The translations under genes were made by a program, and so were the position numbers. From contig NC_015057.1 in the NCBI RefSeq assembly GCF_000178975.2, positions 62,001 through 126,000 on the forward strand: DNA of 64,000 nt. Direction: 5' to 3'. This stretch comes from Granulicella tundricola MP5ACTX9 (lineage in GTDB: Bacteria; Acidobacteriota; Terriglobia; Terriglobales; Acidobacteriaceae). Below the pieces are notes generated by a model, which saw only the letters and a program-made list of their open reading frames with translations, was not told the DNA's origin and made no database searches. Shown in pieces: positions 48,897-57,441 of the stretch. The first letter of the stretch is position 1; the number at the start of each line of letters is the position of its first letter.

Positions 48897-50087
48897 ATGC
48901 ATTCAAGAATTGCCCTTGCCGTACTCCTGGTCTTTCCGTGTGCCGCAGGCATGCTTGCACAGACGTCGCCTACCCAGGACGCGGCCGTTCACCTCAACCA
49001 AATCCAGGTGATCGGCTCACACAACAGCTACAACCTTGGCTTCGCTCCAAGCGAAGAAAAGTTCGCACGGATGCACAACGCCAAGAGCTATGAGTCGCTG
49101 GAGTATCACCATGCGACTCTCACCACGCAGTTGAACGGCGGTGTCCGGCAGCTTGAGATTGATATCGTGCAGGACGAACAAGGCGGACGATTTGCTCATC
49201 CAAGAGTCGTTGAGCTAACCAAAGAGGCAGGCCTGCCCCCGGACCCTGATTTTGATCCCAACCATGAAATGGAGAAGCCGGGCTTCAAAGTTATTCACAT
49301 TGCGGACCTGAACGAACGCAGCTCATGTCACCTTTTTACGGGCTGTCTCCAAGAGATTCGCACCTGGTCGAAGGAACATCCGAGCCACATTCCCCTGTTT
49401 CTGCTGATCGAAACCAAGCATGGCAACACCCCGTCGATCCCGAACAGCGTGACGGCCGAGGCCTTCACACCCGCCACCTTTGACGCGGTCGATCGCGCGA
49501 TCCGTTCCGTGTTCACAGACAAGGAAATGGTACTGCCAGACCAGGTACGGGGCAGCTATTCCACAATGGATGCGGCCGTACGGGCGGGTCACTGGCCGAC
49601 GTTGGCCGCATCGCGCGGGAAGGTGATCTTTCTGCTGGATCAGCGCAACGACGGAGTAGCCTACACCGCCGGTCATCCCGCTCTGGAAGGCCGAGTGCTC
49701 TTTACAAATGCCGTACCCGGCAGGCCGGATGCGGCATTCACCGAAGAGAACGGCGGTACCCCTGATGAGATCGACGCACTCGTTCGGCAGGGTTACCTCA
49801 TCCGCGCGCGTGCGGATGAAGGGACAGTGGCCGCGCGAACGAACGACACCACTCGCCGCGACGAGCTGTTACACTCAGGCGCGCAGATCATCAGCACAGA
49901 TTATCCACTCTCCGAGCCATCCTCATGGGCTGCGTACAGCGTAGGCTTCGTGAATGGCCTGCCGGCCCGATGCAACATCATCAACGCGCCGCTCGCCTGC
50001 ATGGACAACCTTCTTGAACCCGGAACCCGCAGCGGCGGGACGCCATCACCGCAGAACGATACTGCAGCTCAAAGCGCGGGGAAATAA
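48897..50087 (+). CDS. Secreted Ca2+-dependent PI-specific phospholipase C-like protein
   Basis: 396 residues from the ATG at 48897, giving a signal peptide (MHSRIALAVLLVFPCAAGMLAQ). The catalytic X-domain pattern of the bacterial PI-PLC-C1 group is clear: IQVIGSHNSYN (first catalytic His), LNGGVRQLEIDIVQDEQGGRFAH (Glu/Asp metal ligands and following His), FKVIHIADLNERSSCHLF (second His) and HIPLFLLIETKHGN. The enzyme would split phosphatidylinositol-type lipids into diacylglycerol or ceramide and inositol phosphate outside the cell. It is coupled to a TonB receptor and lies in the same neighbourhood as inositol oxygenase. Confidence 0.88.
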   Translation: MHSRIALAVLLVFPCAAGMLAQTSPTQDAAVHLNQIQVIGSHNSYNLGFAPSEEKFARMHNAKSYESLEYHHATLTTQLNGGVRQLEIDIVQDEQGGRFAHPRVVELTKEAGLPPDPDFDPNHEMEKPGFKVIHIADLNERSSCHLFTGCLQEIRTWSKEHPSHIPLFLLIETKHGNTPSIPNSVTAEAFTPATFDAVDRAIRSVFTDKEMVLPDQVRGSYSTMDAAVRAGHWPTLAASRGKVIFLLDQRNDGVAYTAGHPALEGRVLFTNAVPGRPDAAFTEENGGTPDEIDALVRQGYLIRARADEGTVAARTNDTTRRDELLHSGAQIISTDYPLSEPSSWAAYSVGFVNGLPARCNIINAPLACMDNLLEPGTRSGGTPSPQNDTAAQSAGK

Positions 50088-51133
50088 ACGCCGGGCTCTT
50101 TTGCTCAGACCGAGTGCTAGCCTGGCATGCCTGACCGAAGATGGAAGGTAAGGGTGCCGCCTTCCATTAATCGGGCATGCTCGATTCAGAGGCCACTTAT
50201 TTTGTCTCCATTCCAATTGACCTGATCGATGAGGAAGGCTCCACGTCTGAGGACGTTGTCCTGAATGCGCATTGTGCGCCCGCGTTGCAAAGCAATCTGC
50301 ACTTTCTCAAACAGCGGCCTGCGGAAGGCGTTCCGGCTGGGAACCGGGTCCACGGCACACAGCCCTTAATGCGTTGCTACAGGCGAGATGCCAAATGGCT
50401 GAGCCGGAGTCAGTTCCATTGGAAGACCTCATCACCGTTGAGGCTGCAGCGGAATGATCGGCCGCGCAGTTGGTTCGGTAAAGCGATATCTCTCAGGGGT
50501 AAACTGCGCCGCTACCAGATGGGACGCTCTGGCAAATCGATCGTGTTAGCTCACGGGCCAGAAAAAGAAGAAGGGTGGCTCAGAGGCGGAACTGATCCTT
50601 CTTCCCCCAACTAATAACGATATTCAGTTGCTGGCGTAGCATCTCTGGACACGAAGGGGACGACAGCACGGCGACGACGCGTAAGACTGGTCAGCGGTTG
50701 AGCGGCAGTTGCAAAAAGGCTAGACAGCGGTGTCCTGCAATCTCTGCACGTCAACTATGCACCGATCGATTGCCTGAGCACGGGCTTCCAGCATTGCGAC
50801 TGAGATTGCGTGACGGCTAAAGTCGGAGAGTTCCAAGCGACGTGCTCCACTCGGAAGCCATCGCTGTCGGCTCTCCACTTTTATATTAGGTTGCGTAGCT
50901 GCTCTTCATTTGCCATGCTGCCTTGTATCGACCAGACGTAATCGTCACTATCAAAAATAAACCATTTTAAATGAACATCTTACGAAAATCTAGGGAGACT
51001 CTGCGCAGGCGGCTGATTTACGTTATGAGTAAACGTCTTGAGTCGGCGGCCGGTTTGTTACGATACTACCGTCCTGTATTTGGTTTTGGCTGAGTTTGCG
51101 CTGTGTTGAAGAGTCGTTGCCCGTTTTCGGGCG
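50088..51133. other. About 1 kb without a secure gene; weak hypothetical frame at 50177-50614
   Basis: A weak hairpin ATGGAAGG/CCTTCCAT (50141-50167) follows the PI-PLC gene. A 145-residue frame (50177-50614) starts MLDSEATYFVSIPIDLIDEEG and then becomes Arg/Ser-rich. A neighbouring frame ends ALNALLQARCQMAEPESVPLEDLITVEAAAE at 50457, so a frameshifted relic is possible. I do not recognise the family. The region from 50900 to 51050 is noticeably AT-richer. The right end carries the hairpin GCCCG-TTTT-CGGGC (51119-51132) at the end of the IS5 remnant. Confidence 0.4.
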
Positions 51134-52096
51134 CTATGCGGCCAGCCCTGCCAGGTGCTTGCGGTGGAGGTAGAGGTTGATGACGGCGAAGTTAGTGCAT
51201 AGCCGGTGATGGTTCTTGGCGATACCTCGGTAGCGCACCTTGTCGAAGCCGAAGACGCGCTTCAGGATACGGAAGACGTGTTCTACTTTCGCTCTTACTT
51301 TTGATTTCGTCGTATTCTTCTTCTTTGCAGCTTCATCGACATAGTTCTTGAACCTGGTTCGCTTGCAGGTCATGTCCTGGGCTTTGGGCGCGGCCTGCCG
51401 GATGGCCTTCGTCTGGCCTTGATAGCCGCCGTCGCCCCACACCTTGCGCTCCTCCCCATGTAGCAGATCCGGCAGCATAGGTACGTCCGAGACGTTGGCC
51501 GCCGACGTTGCTACCGAGTGCACGTGACCTTCTTGCATCAACGCCGATGTGCGCCTTCAGTCCGAAGTACCACTGCTTGCCCTTACGAGTCTGACGCATC
51601 GCCGGATCACGCTCTTTCTTCTCGTTCTTGGTCGAAGAAGGCGCGTGGATAATGGTCGCATCCACGATCGTACCGGTCTCGATGCGGATGCCCCTGGCTG
51701 CCAGATGCAGGTTCACCGCGTCGAGCATGGCACCGCCGAGGTCATGCTTTTCGAGCAGGTGACGGAAGCGCAGCACCGTCGTTTCATTTGGTGCCGGAGC
51801 CACGCCCAGGTCGACGCCGGCAAACCGCCGCAGCGTGGCGGACTCGTAAAACGCCTCCTCGACGCCAGGGTCGGACAAGTTGAACCACTGCTGCATGAAG
51901 TAGGTCCGCAGCATGATCCCAAGCCCGACAGGACGACGGCCGTTGCCGGCCTTCGGGTAGTGTGGCTCGACCAGAGCCTGTAACTCGACCCATGGATCAA
52001 CGACTTCCATCTCATCCAGAAACAACTCCCGCCGAGACTTCCGCCATACTTCTCAAAGCTCGACTGCGACGCAAAAGTCTGTTGCCTCATCGCCAT
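51134..52096 (-). pseudogene. IS5-family transposase with two frameshifts
   Basis: From 52096 the protein reads MRQQTFASQSSFEKYGG. After one missing base it continues SRRELFLDEMEVVDPWVELQALVEPHYPKAGNGRRPVGLGIMLRTYFMQQWFNLSDPGVEEAFYESATLRRFAGVDLG, with the DDE start IRIETGTIVDATIIHAPSSTKN and AMRQTRKGKQWYFGLKAHIGVD. A second shift near 51535 leads to GHVHSVATSAANVSDVPMLPDLLHGEERKVWGDGGYQGQTKA and the late Glu motif KSKVRAKVEHVFRILKRVFGFDKVRYRG. All catalytic residues are still encoded but in three frames. Terminal inverted repeats were not found. The right end abuts the broken BY-kinase gene. Confidence 0.88.
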
Positions 52097-52119
52097 CCAC
52101 CCCTAACCATCGGATTAAT

Positions 52120-52687
52120 CCATCAGGCCGCCGACGCAGAACTTGTGCAGAGTTTCCCTAGGGTGCGCATATGCCCTGAACGGGGCTCGCGTTCTTTTGC
52201 TCGAAGGCGACATGCGTCGACCAGGCCTAGCCGCAAACTTCACTGTTGCTTCTACCGGGATAGGCCTCTCTTCTATCCTTGCAGGATCGGCAACCATCCA
52301 ACAAGCCGTCCAATCTGTAAGCGAACCGCCTGGACTCTTCATTCTTCCCTGCTGGACGGATTCCACCATCGCCCACAGCGATTCTCATGCGGCGATAAAT
52401 CTTATGCGGACACTCTCTGAGGGATACGACATAGTCATTATCGACTCGCCGCCGGCGCTTGGCTTAGCCGATTCCACCCTGTTGGCAAAGTTCGCCGACG
52501 CCATTGGTCTAGTCCTCAGCTACACGGAATTCAATAAGGCTCAGGTGCGTCGCGCCAAAAACTAATTGATGCGCGGTGGGAGTAATGAAGCCGGTATTGC
52601 ACTCAATTTCTCTACTCTGGAGACGCTAGACTATTACGGAGCCGGTTACGGCGACTCTTCAGCAAAGCAGAAGGAGGCGAAGATATG
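52120..52687 (+). pseudogene. BY-kinase (CpsD/Wzc C-terminal type), front cut off, tail frameshifted
   Basis: Readable from about 52140: LGCAYALNGARVLLLEGDMRRPGLAANF (Walker A' with the Asp) and YDIVIIDSPPALGLADSTLLAKFADAIGLVLSYTEFNKAQVRRAK (Walker B). The Walker A P-loop that should precede it is missing at the IS5 junction. After RRAK the frame breaks, and the tail AGIALNFSTLETLDYYGAGYGDSSAKQKEAKI, with the Tyr cluster typical of these kinases, follows in another frame to 52687. Such tyrosine kinases control exopolysaccharide chain length and export. It is no longer functional. Confidence 0.85.
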
Positions 52688-52972
52688 AGTAAGCTTGCAC
52701 AGATTCGCTTGCCAAAGCTGCTGGCTTGGTTGCCTTTAGGTCCCCAGTTCCAAGGCCCTCCGCCAACACAACCTTCCCCCAAGAACACTCCCAACCCAAG
52801 CCGACGGGTCTATTGCTTCGCCTCCAACGGAAACAGCCCTGCTCCCAGGTGACCTACTGAAAGTTCAAATTTACAATGTTCCCAAGTTTGACTATTCGGC
52901 GAGACTGGATGAACGCGGCTTTGTTTCTCTCTCATTGATTGGCGATGTCCACTGGACTGCCGGGTCTTTTCT
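52685..52972 (+). pseudogene. Wza-type polysaccharide export protein, 5' fragment
   Basis: An ATG at 52685 overlaps the kinase stop. The leader region is frameshifted near 52800. Then comes TALLPGDLLKVQIYNVPKFDYSARLDERGFVSLSLIGDVHWTAG, the start of the Poly_export (SLBB-associated) domain. The sequence ends at 52972 where an IS3 element begins, and no continuation is seen on the other side of the element. It belonged to the same exopolysaccharide operon as the kinase. Confidence 0.82.
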
Positions 52973-53016
52973 GTACCAGTTAGGAACGATAAAACTGTTA
53001 CCGAGAGGACTTCTTT

Positions 53017-53451
53017 ATGGCGCGAGGCAAGAAGCATAAGGCGGAGCCGATTGTGAAATTGCTCCGTCAGGTTGAGGTTGGCGTGGCGAATGGCAAGTCG
53101 TTGCCCCAGGCGTGCAAGGAAGCCGAGATCGTAGAGCAGACGTACTGCCGGTGGCGTCGGGAGTACGGCGGGCTGAAGGTGGACCAGGCTCGGCGACTGA
53201 AGGATCTGGAGCAGGAGAACGCGAAGCTGAAGCGTCTTGTGGCGAACCTGAGCCTGGAGAAGCTGGTGTTGAAGGATCGCGGAGGGAAACTTCTAAGCCC
53301 CGAGCGGCGTCGTTGTGCGGTGAGCCATGCGCGTGAAGCACATGGGGCTGAGCGAGCGGCGTGCGTGCCTTGTGGTGAAGCGGCCACGGGGCACGCAACG
53401 CTATCCCGACACAGCGAGATGACGAAGACAGGCTCACCCAGGCGATCATGA
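53017..53451 (+). pseudogene. IS3 orfA, running into the orfB frame
   Basis: The first 89 residues are a normal OrfA (VANGKSLPQACKEAEIVEQTYCRWRREYGGLKVDQARRLKDLEQENAKLKRLVANLSLEKLVLKD). A small change at about 53280 then puts the frame directly into the orfB start (KLLSPERRRCAVSHAREAHG) instead of stopping as in the sister copy (GNF, stop). It is lost again at about 53350. A normal IS3 needs a programmed -1 shift at this place. Confidence 0.8.
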
Positions 53452-54221
53452 CTTTGGCAGCCCGGTACGGGCGCTACGGTTATCGACGGATCACAGCCTT
53501 GCTGCAGCGTACAGGCTGGTGCGTCGGCAAAGATCGGGTGGAGAGAATCTGGCGTCGTGAGGGGCTGAAGGTTCCAAAGAAGCAGAAGCCAAGGGGCCGG
53601 TGATGGCTCAACGACGGGTCGTGCGTGCGGCTGCGTCCCCAGCACGCGAACCATGTCTGGAGCTACGACTTCGTGAGTGCCAAGACTCATGATGGGAGAA
53701 CAGTGAGGATGCTGAATCTGATCGATGAGCACACCAGGGAGAGCCTGCTGGTGCGTCCGGAACGGCGCTGGTCAAGCGCCAAAGTGATCGAGGCACTGGC
53801 CGATGTGATGGTGTTGAAGGGTGCTCCAGAGCATATCCGATCAGACAATGGCCCGGAGTTCGTGGCCCACGATCAGCGCAAGTGGCTGGCCGCGACCGGA
53901 GCCAGGACGCTTTACATCGAACCCGGCAGTCCGTGGGAGAAAGGTTACTGTGAATCATTCAACTCGAAGCTGCGCGCCGAGTTCCTCAACGGCGAGATCT
54001 CCTACCCGCTCAAGGAGGTGCAGGTGCTGGCCGAACGTTGGCGCATCCACTATAACACCATCCGGCCACACTCTTCGCTCGGCTATCGATCGCCCGCTCC
54101 AGACACGTGGCCTCACGAGATCAAGACAGGGTATGGAGAAGTGGAAAGCAGAGTGCGCCTCCCACTTCCCCACACCCTCGACGGCGGCTACTTGAACTCA
54201 AAAGAAGCTGCGCTAAACTAA
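53340..54221 (+). pseudogene. IS3 orfB transposase with frameshift and nonsense codon
   Basis: Readable pieces are LSERRACLVVKRPRGTQRYPDTAR, then after a shift near 53428 DDEDRLTQAIMTLAARYGRYGYRRITALLQRTGWCVGKDRVERIWRREGLKVPKKQKPRGR. An in-frame TGA follows at 53601. From there the second half is intact to 54221: NDGSCVRLRPQHANHVWSYDFVSAKT (first Asp), HIRSDNGPEFVAHD (second Asp) and WEKGYCESFNSKLRAEFLNGE (Glu), then HYNTIRPHSSLGYR. The DDE residues survive but the gene cannot make one protein. Confidence 0.88.
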
Positions 54222-54237
54222 CAAGCTAACTGGTGCA

Positions 54238-54626
54238 AAAGATCGGGCACTCCATTTCGTGCCGAGCGGGGGCCGAAAGAGACAGCGGTAAGGATGTGAT
54301 CTTCAAAATGCTGAGAAGTACTGTCGCGATCTTCGGTTTGTATCTAAACCGGACTGTGGACTCGCGACTATGGGCGAGTTGCAAGGCACATATGTCAAAG
54401 TCAGAGTAAATGTAGACTAGTAAGGCGGAGCAAGGCTGCGGTGATGCGTTCTGCGCTGCATGTATCGTATGCGTTGGATCAGAGGCTGGGCGACAGGCTC
54501 CATTCTTCCGTGAGGTGATGCGCCTGTCTCAGTGCAAGCTGAGGCAAGATTTGGTATCAGGTATAAAGTATACGATCGGTTTGGCGGCCCGACATCCTTT
54601 CTCCGGCCATAACGTTGCAAGGTGCT
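54238..54626. other. Intergenic stretch without a recognisable gene
   Basis: About 390 bp between the IS3 element and the glycosyltransferase. I saw no piece of the interrupted Wza gene here, nor any other family. It must contain the promoter of the glycosyltransferase if that gene is transcribed. Confidence 0.55.
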
Positions 54627-56201
54627 ATGTCAACTCCTACGTCAGCAAATTCAAAATACGGCGTCAGCCGCCGCGACGCTTCCAAGGCGCAGCGGTGGCT
54701 TGACGTCCTTTTACTGTTTGCGATTCCAGGTTATCTGTTCATCAATCTGTTCACTTTGCACGGCGTTCCGCACTTGATTGTCAGCGACGACGGTCTTTTC
54801 GTTCTCGATAGCTTACGCATGGGCGAAGGACTGCGCATTTACCGCGACTTTTTCCAGTTCAACGCTCCGGGAATCGACTACATCTTCCGCATCGCATTTG
54901 GCCTGTTTGGCATACACACTTGGGTTCCCGCTCTGGTGAACCTGGTGCTCGGCACCTCTCTGTCGTATGTGGCCCTGTACCTTTGCCGTCGCCTCATGCC
55001 CCGGCGATGGGCCATTTTGACCACTGCTCTCTTCGTTGTCTTCATCTATGGCCGATGGCTCGATGCCACGCATCACTGGTTCAGTCTCCTGGCTATTCTT
55101 CTGGCCATTGTCATCCTTATCCCGGGGCGTTCGCCCTTGCGTGCAGTCATCGCGGGCGGCCTAATCGGTATCGCCGCTTTCTTCACGCAGACCGCGGGAA
55201 CTGCGGCATGGCTGGCCTTCTCAATCTCACTCTTCTACGAGCGAGTGCCTCTGCCTTCGGCCCGGGCCATGCTTCGCAGACAGGCCAGCCTGCTGGTGTC
55301 CGGTATTCTCGTCTGGTTCCTCCTCAGCGCATCCACTCTCATGCACGTCGGCTGGCGCACCGTCTGGTACTTTCAGGTCGTCTTTCCCCGAGGCTACGAA
55401 CTCCGAGTTGATACCAACCCCCTCCTAACCTTGGGACATGTCTTCCCCCGCAGCCTCTCCTTTGTCCAGTGGGAGAATGTGCTCTTCTATCTGATTCTGG
55501 TGTGCACCACACCGATCGCCGTTTACCTCCTGTGGACGTCACGCCTGCGAAACAAGTCATGCTCCGCCGACCAACAGATGGCTGCGGCTCTCCTCGCATC
55601 CTCTGGCTTATTGCTCATGGCGGAGGTCGTCGCGAGAGCTACATGGATACGGCTCTACGCTGATTTCCTACCTTCCATGATTCTTTTCTTCGCTGCAATC
55701 GCATATCTTCTGCAGAGACGGCCGGCCCTCTCGCGTCTTGTCCTCTTGGCACTCTGGTCTGTGACAATAATCTCGGGGATACGTCAAACTAGATTTAACC
55801 ACGCCACACATATCGATATCGCATCGTTGCCTACCGGGTGGATCGCACTGAGCCCACAAGATGGAGAGGAGTTCCGCACTCTAGCCAAGCTCACCCACCC
55901 TGGCGATCTCTTCTTTCAAGCCTTCGGCGTCGATCTCTATCTCCCCCTCGGCGTACGCAGTCCCGTCTACATGGACTATCTCAGGCAATCCTCAGTAACC
56001 AGGCCCGAGTTCCTCGCCAACGCAATTAGTGCACTGAGGAATAATCACGTCCACTACGTCATCCTTCGGCCCGTGTCCGAAATTACTTTCGATCCCACAC
56101 AGGGCCATGTTCTGGACCCCCTCTATACGTGGATAGAAACGCACTATATGCTCGCTCAGCACTTCTCAAACGGCGATCAACTATGGGAGCTGCAGCCCTA
56201 A
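54627..56201 (+). CDS. Multi-spanning membrane glycosyltransferase (PMT/ArnT-like)
   Basis: 524 residues from the ATG at 54627 (TTG at 54615 possible). About ten hydrophobic helices (LLLFAIPGYLFINLFTL, ALVNLVLGTSLSYVALYLC, WAILTTALFVVFIYG, FSLLAILLAIVILI, AVIAGGLIGIAAFFTQTAGTAAWLAF and others) and a soluble C-terminal domain. The first loop has SDDGLFVLDSLRMGEGLRIYRDFFQFNAPGIDYIF, the acidic catalytic loop position of GT-C enzymes such as ArnT and PMT. Such enzymes move sugars from polyprenyl phosphate onto lipid, protein or polysaccharide. It probably belonged to the broken exopolysaccharide locus to its left and appears intact. Confidence 0.78.
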   Translation: MSTPTSANSKYGVSRRDASKAQRWLDVLLLFAIPGYLFINLFTLHGVPHLIVSDDGLFVLDSLRMGEGLRIYRDFFQFNAPGIDYIFRIAFGLFGIHTWVPALVNLVLGTSLSYVALYLCRRLMPRRWAILTTALFVVFIYGRWLDATHHWFSLLAILLAIVILIPGRSPLRAVIAGGLIGIAAFFTQTAGTAAWLAFSISLFYERVPLPSARAMLRRQASLLVSGILVWFLLSASTLMHVGWRTVWYFQVVFPRGYELRVDTNPLLTLGHVFPRSLSFVQWENVLFYLILVCTTPIAVYLLWTSRLRNKSCSADQQMAAALLASSGLLLMAEVVARATWIRLYADFLPSMILFFAAIAYLLQRRPALSRLVLLALWSVTIISGIRQTRFNHATHIDIASLPTGWIALSPQDGEEFRTLAKLTHPGDLFFQAFGVDLYLPLGVRSPVYMDYLRQSSVTRPEFLANAISALRNNHVHYVILRPVSEITFDPTQGHVLDPLYTWIETHYMLAQHFSNGDQLWELQP

Positions 56202-56264
56202 GTCTTTGAATTTGGTATGTGTCGATTATGAAGCTGATTGTCCGGTGTTGGTTCGAAGCGAACT

Positions 56265-57289
56265 GGTTCTGGCGGACATTTGGTGATGAACGAATATGCA
56301 TTTGCATGATATCCAGAGAGACCTCTTAGCTGCTGGAGGACGCGCAGACGCAGTAAGTCGAAGCCCGCGCGACCTTACCTCTGGCGTTTGATGAGCTTGA
56401 GTGGGTGGTCCTAACCTTCGATGTGCCCCTGGTTCGACGGCAGCCCGAGGGCTTTGCGCACGGCGTTGATATCCCTTTCTAGGCCAGCGGCGAAGCCTGC
56501 CAGGGCGGTGCGTAGTGCGGCTTCAGGCTATGCCAGCGCCTCCAGGCTGCGTTCGCGGAAGATGCGAAAGAAGTTCGTGGCAGAGCTCTGCGACTCGGCC
56601 GATCTCGTTGACTTCCGGTAAGCCTGCTTCAAGCAGGGCTTTCGCATACGACGCCCCTCTAAGGATTCACTGTTCGGTAATCGATGCCAAGCTTGCGTGC
56701 GAGTTCCTGATCGGGACCACCTGTCTTCAGGTAAAGCTGCCGCACCTTTTCCCATCGCTCATACCGCCTCTGCCGGTTGGCTTGTTGAACCAGAAGCTCG
56801 CGCTGGCTCCAGGCAGCGACCGGTGGAGATTTAGGTGACCGATCGTCCGGTCGCAGCTGGTGATCTTTGCTCCCGGCCACGGTGTTGGCATCGCGATCGG
56901 CAAGCAGACCGGCCATAGCGGGCCGCCGTTGCCGACAGCGGCTAAGTGAAACCGTGCGTCGACAACCCAGCTCTACGCAGAAGAACCTTCGCATCTGCAG
57001 ACGGATAAGAACCGGAACACCATCCCACAGTAGGTCTGCCAGACGGCCGTACCGGCTATGAACCTTCTGAGATAAGTTCCACACGTCGGACAGGCAACGG
57101 ATACATGGCGCGAAGTTAGCCGCATCTCAATCGCCGAAGCAACCCGGCAAAGGCTCACCAACTCGACCCCCACAGTATGGGGGGCAGTGTTCCTGACCGC
57201 ATAGGCGGGGAGCAGAGATCACCAGAGCGGCTTCTGTCTTACGCCTCAGAATACCCGCTGGAAAGATTCACCAAATGTACGCCAGAACC
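56265..57289 (-). mobile_element. Decayed ISL3-family element, about 1.0 kb
   Basis: The ends (56265-56286 and 57268-57289) are 22-bp inverted repeats with one mismatch and share the core ACATTTGGTGA with the intact ISL3 copy at 32638-34362. Sequence just inside the right end (CCGCTGGAAAGA) is also shared. The minus strand still encodes transposase pieces such as HSRYGRLADLLWDGVPVLIRLQMRRFFCVELGCRR, LADRDANTV and RRYERWEKVRQLYLKTGGPDQELARKLGIDYRTV. About 700 bp of the expected gene are missing. Flanking 8-mers differ, so no target duplication remains. Confidence 0.88.
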
Positions 57290-57441
57290 GCCTCAATATC
57301 TTCTTGACACTCTCTAAGAGGCACTGCTAACGTTCATCCGCATTTGAAAAAGTTTTCCTATCGCATTCACTGCACGGTCAGATGAATCTGACAGCTCCAA
57401 GATTGGAGCCCGCAACCCTTGTGTCACTTCAGGAGAAGGTT

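Larger units (their letters stand above)
52973..54237 (+). mobile_element. IS3-family insertion sequence, about 1265 bp, decayed
   Basis: Ends TGTACCAGTTAG (52973-52984) and CTAACTGGTGCA (54226-54237) form an inverted repeat with one mismatch. It contains orfA and orfB, both damaged. It is closely related to the fragment at 35416-36284. No target duplication was found, so the flanks may have changed since insertion. Confidence 0.85.
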
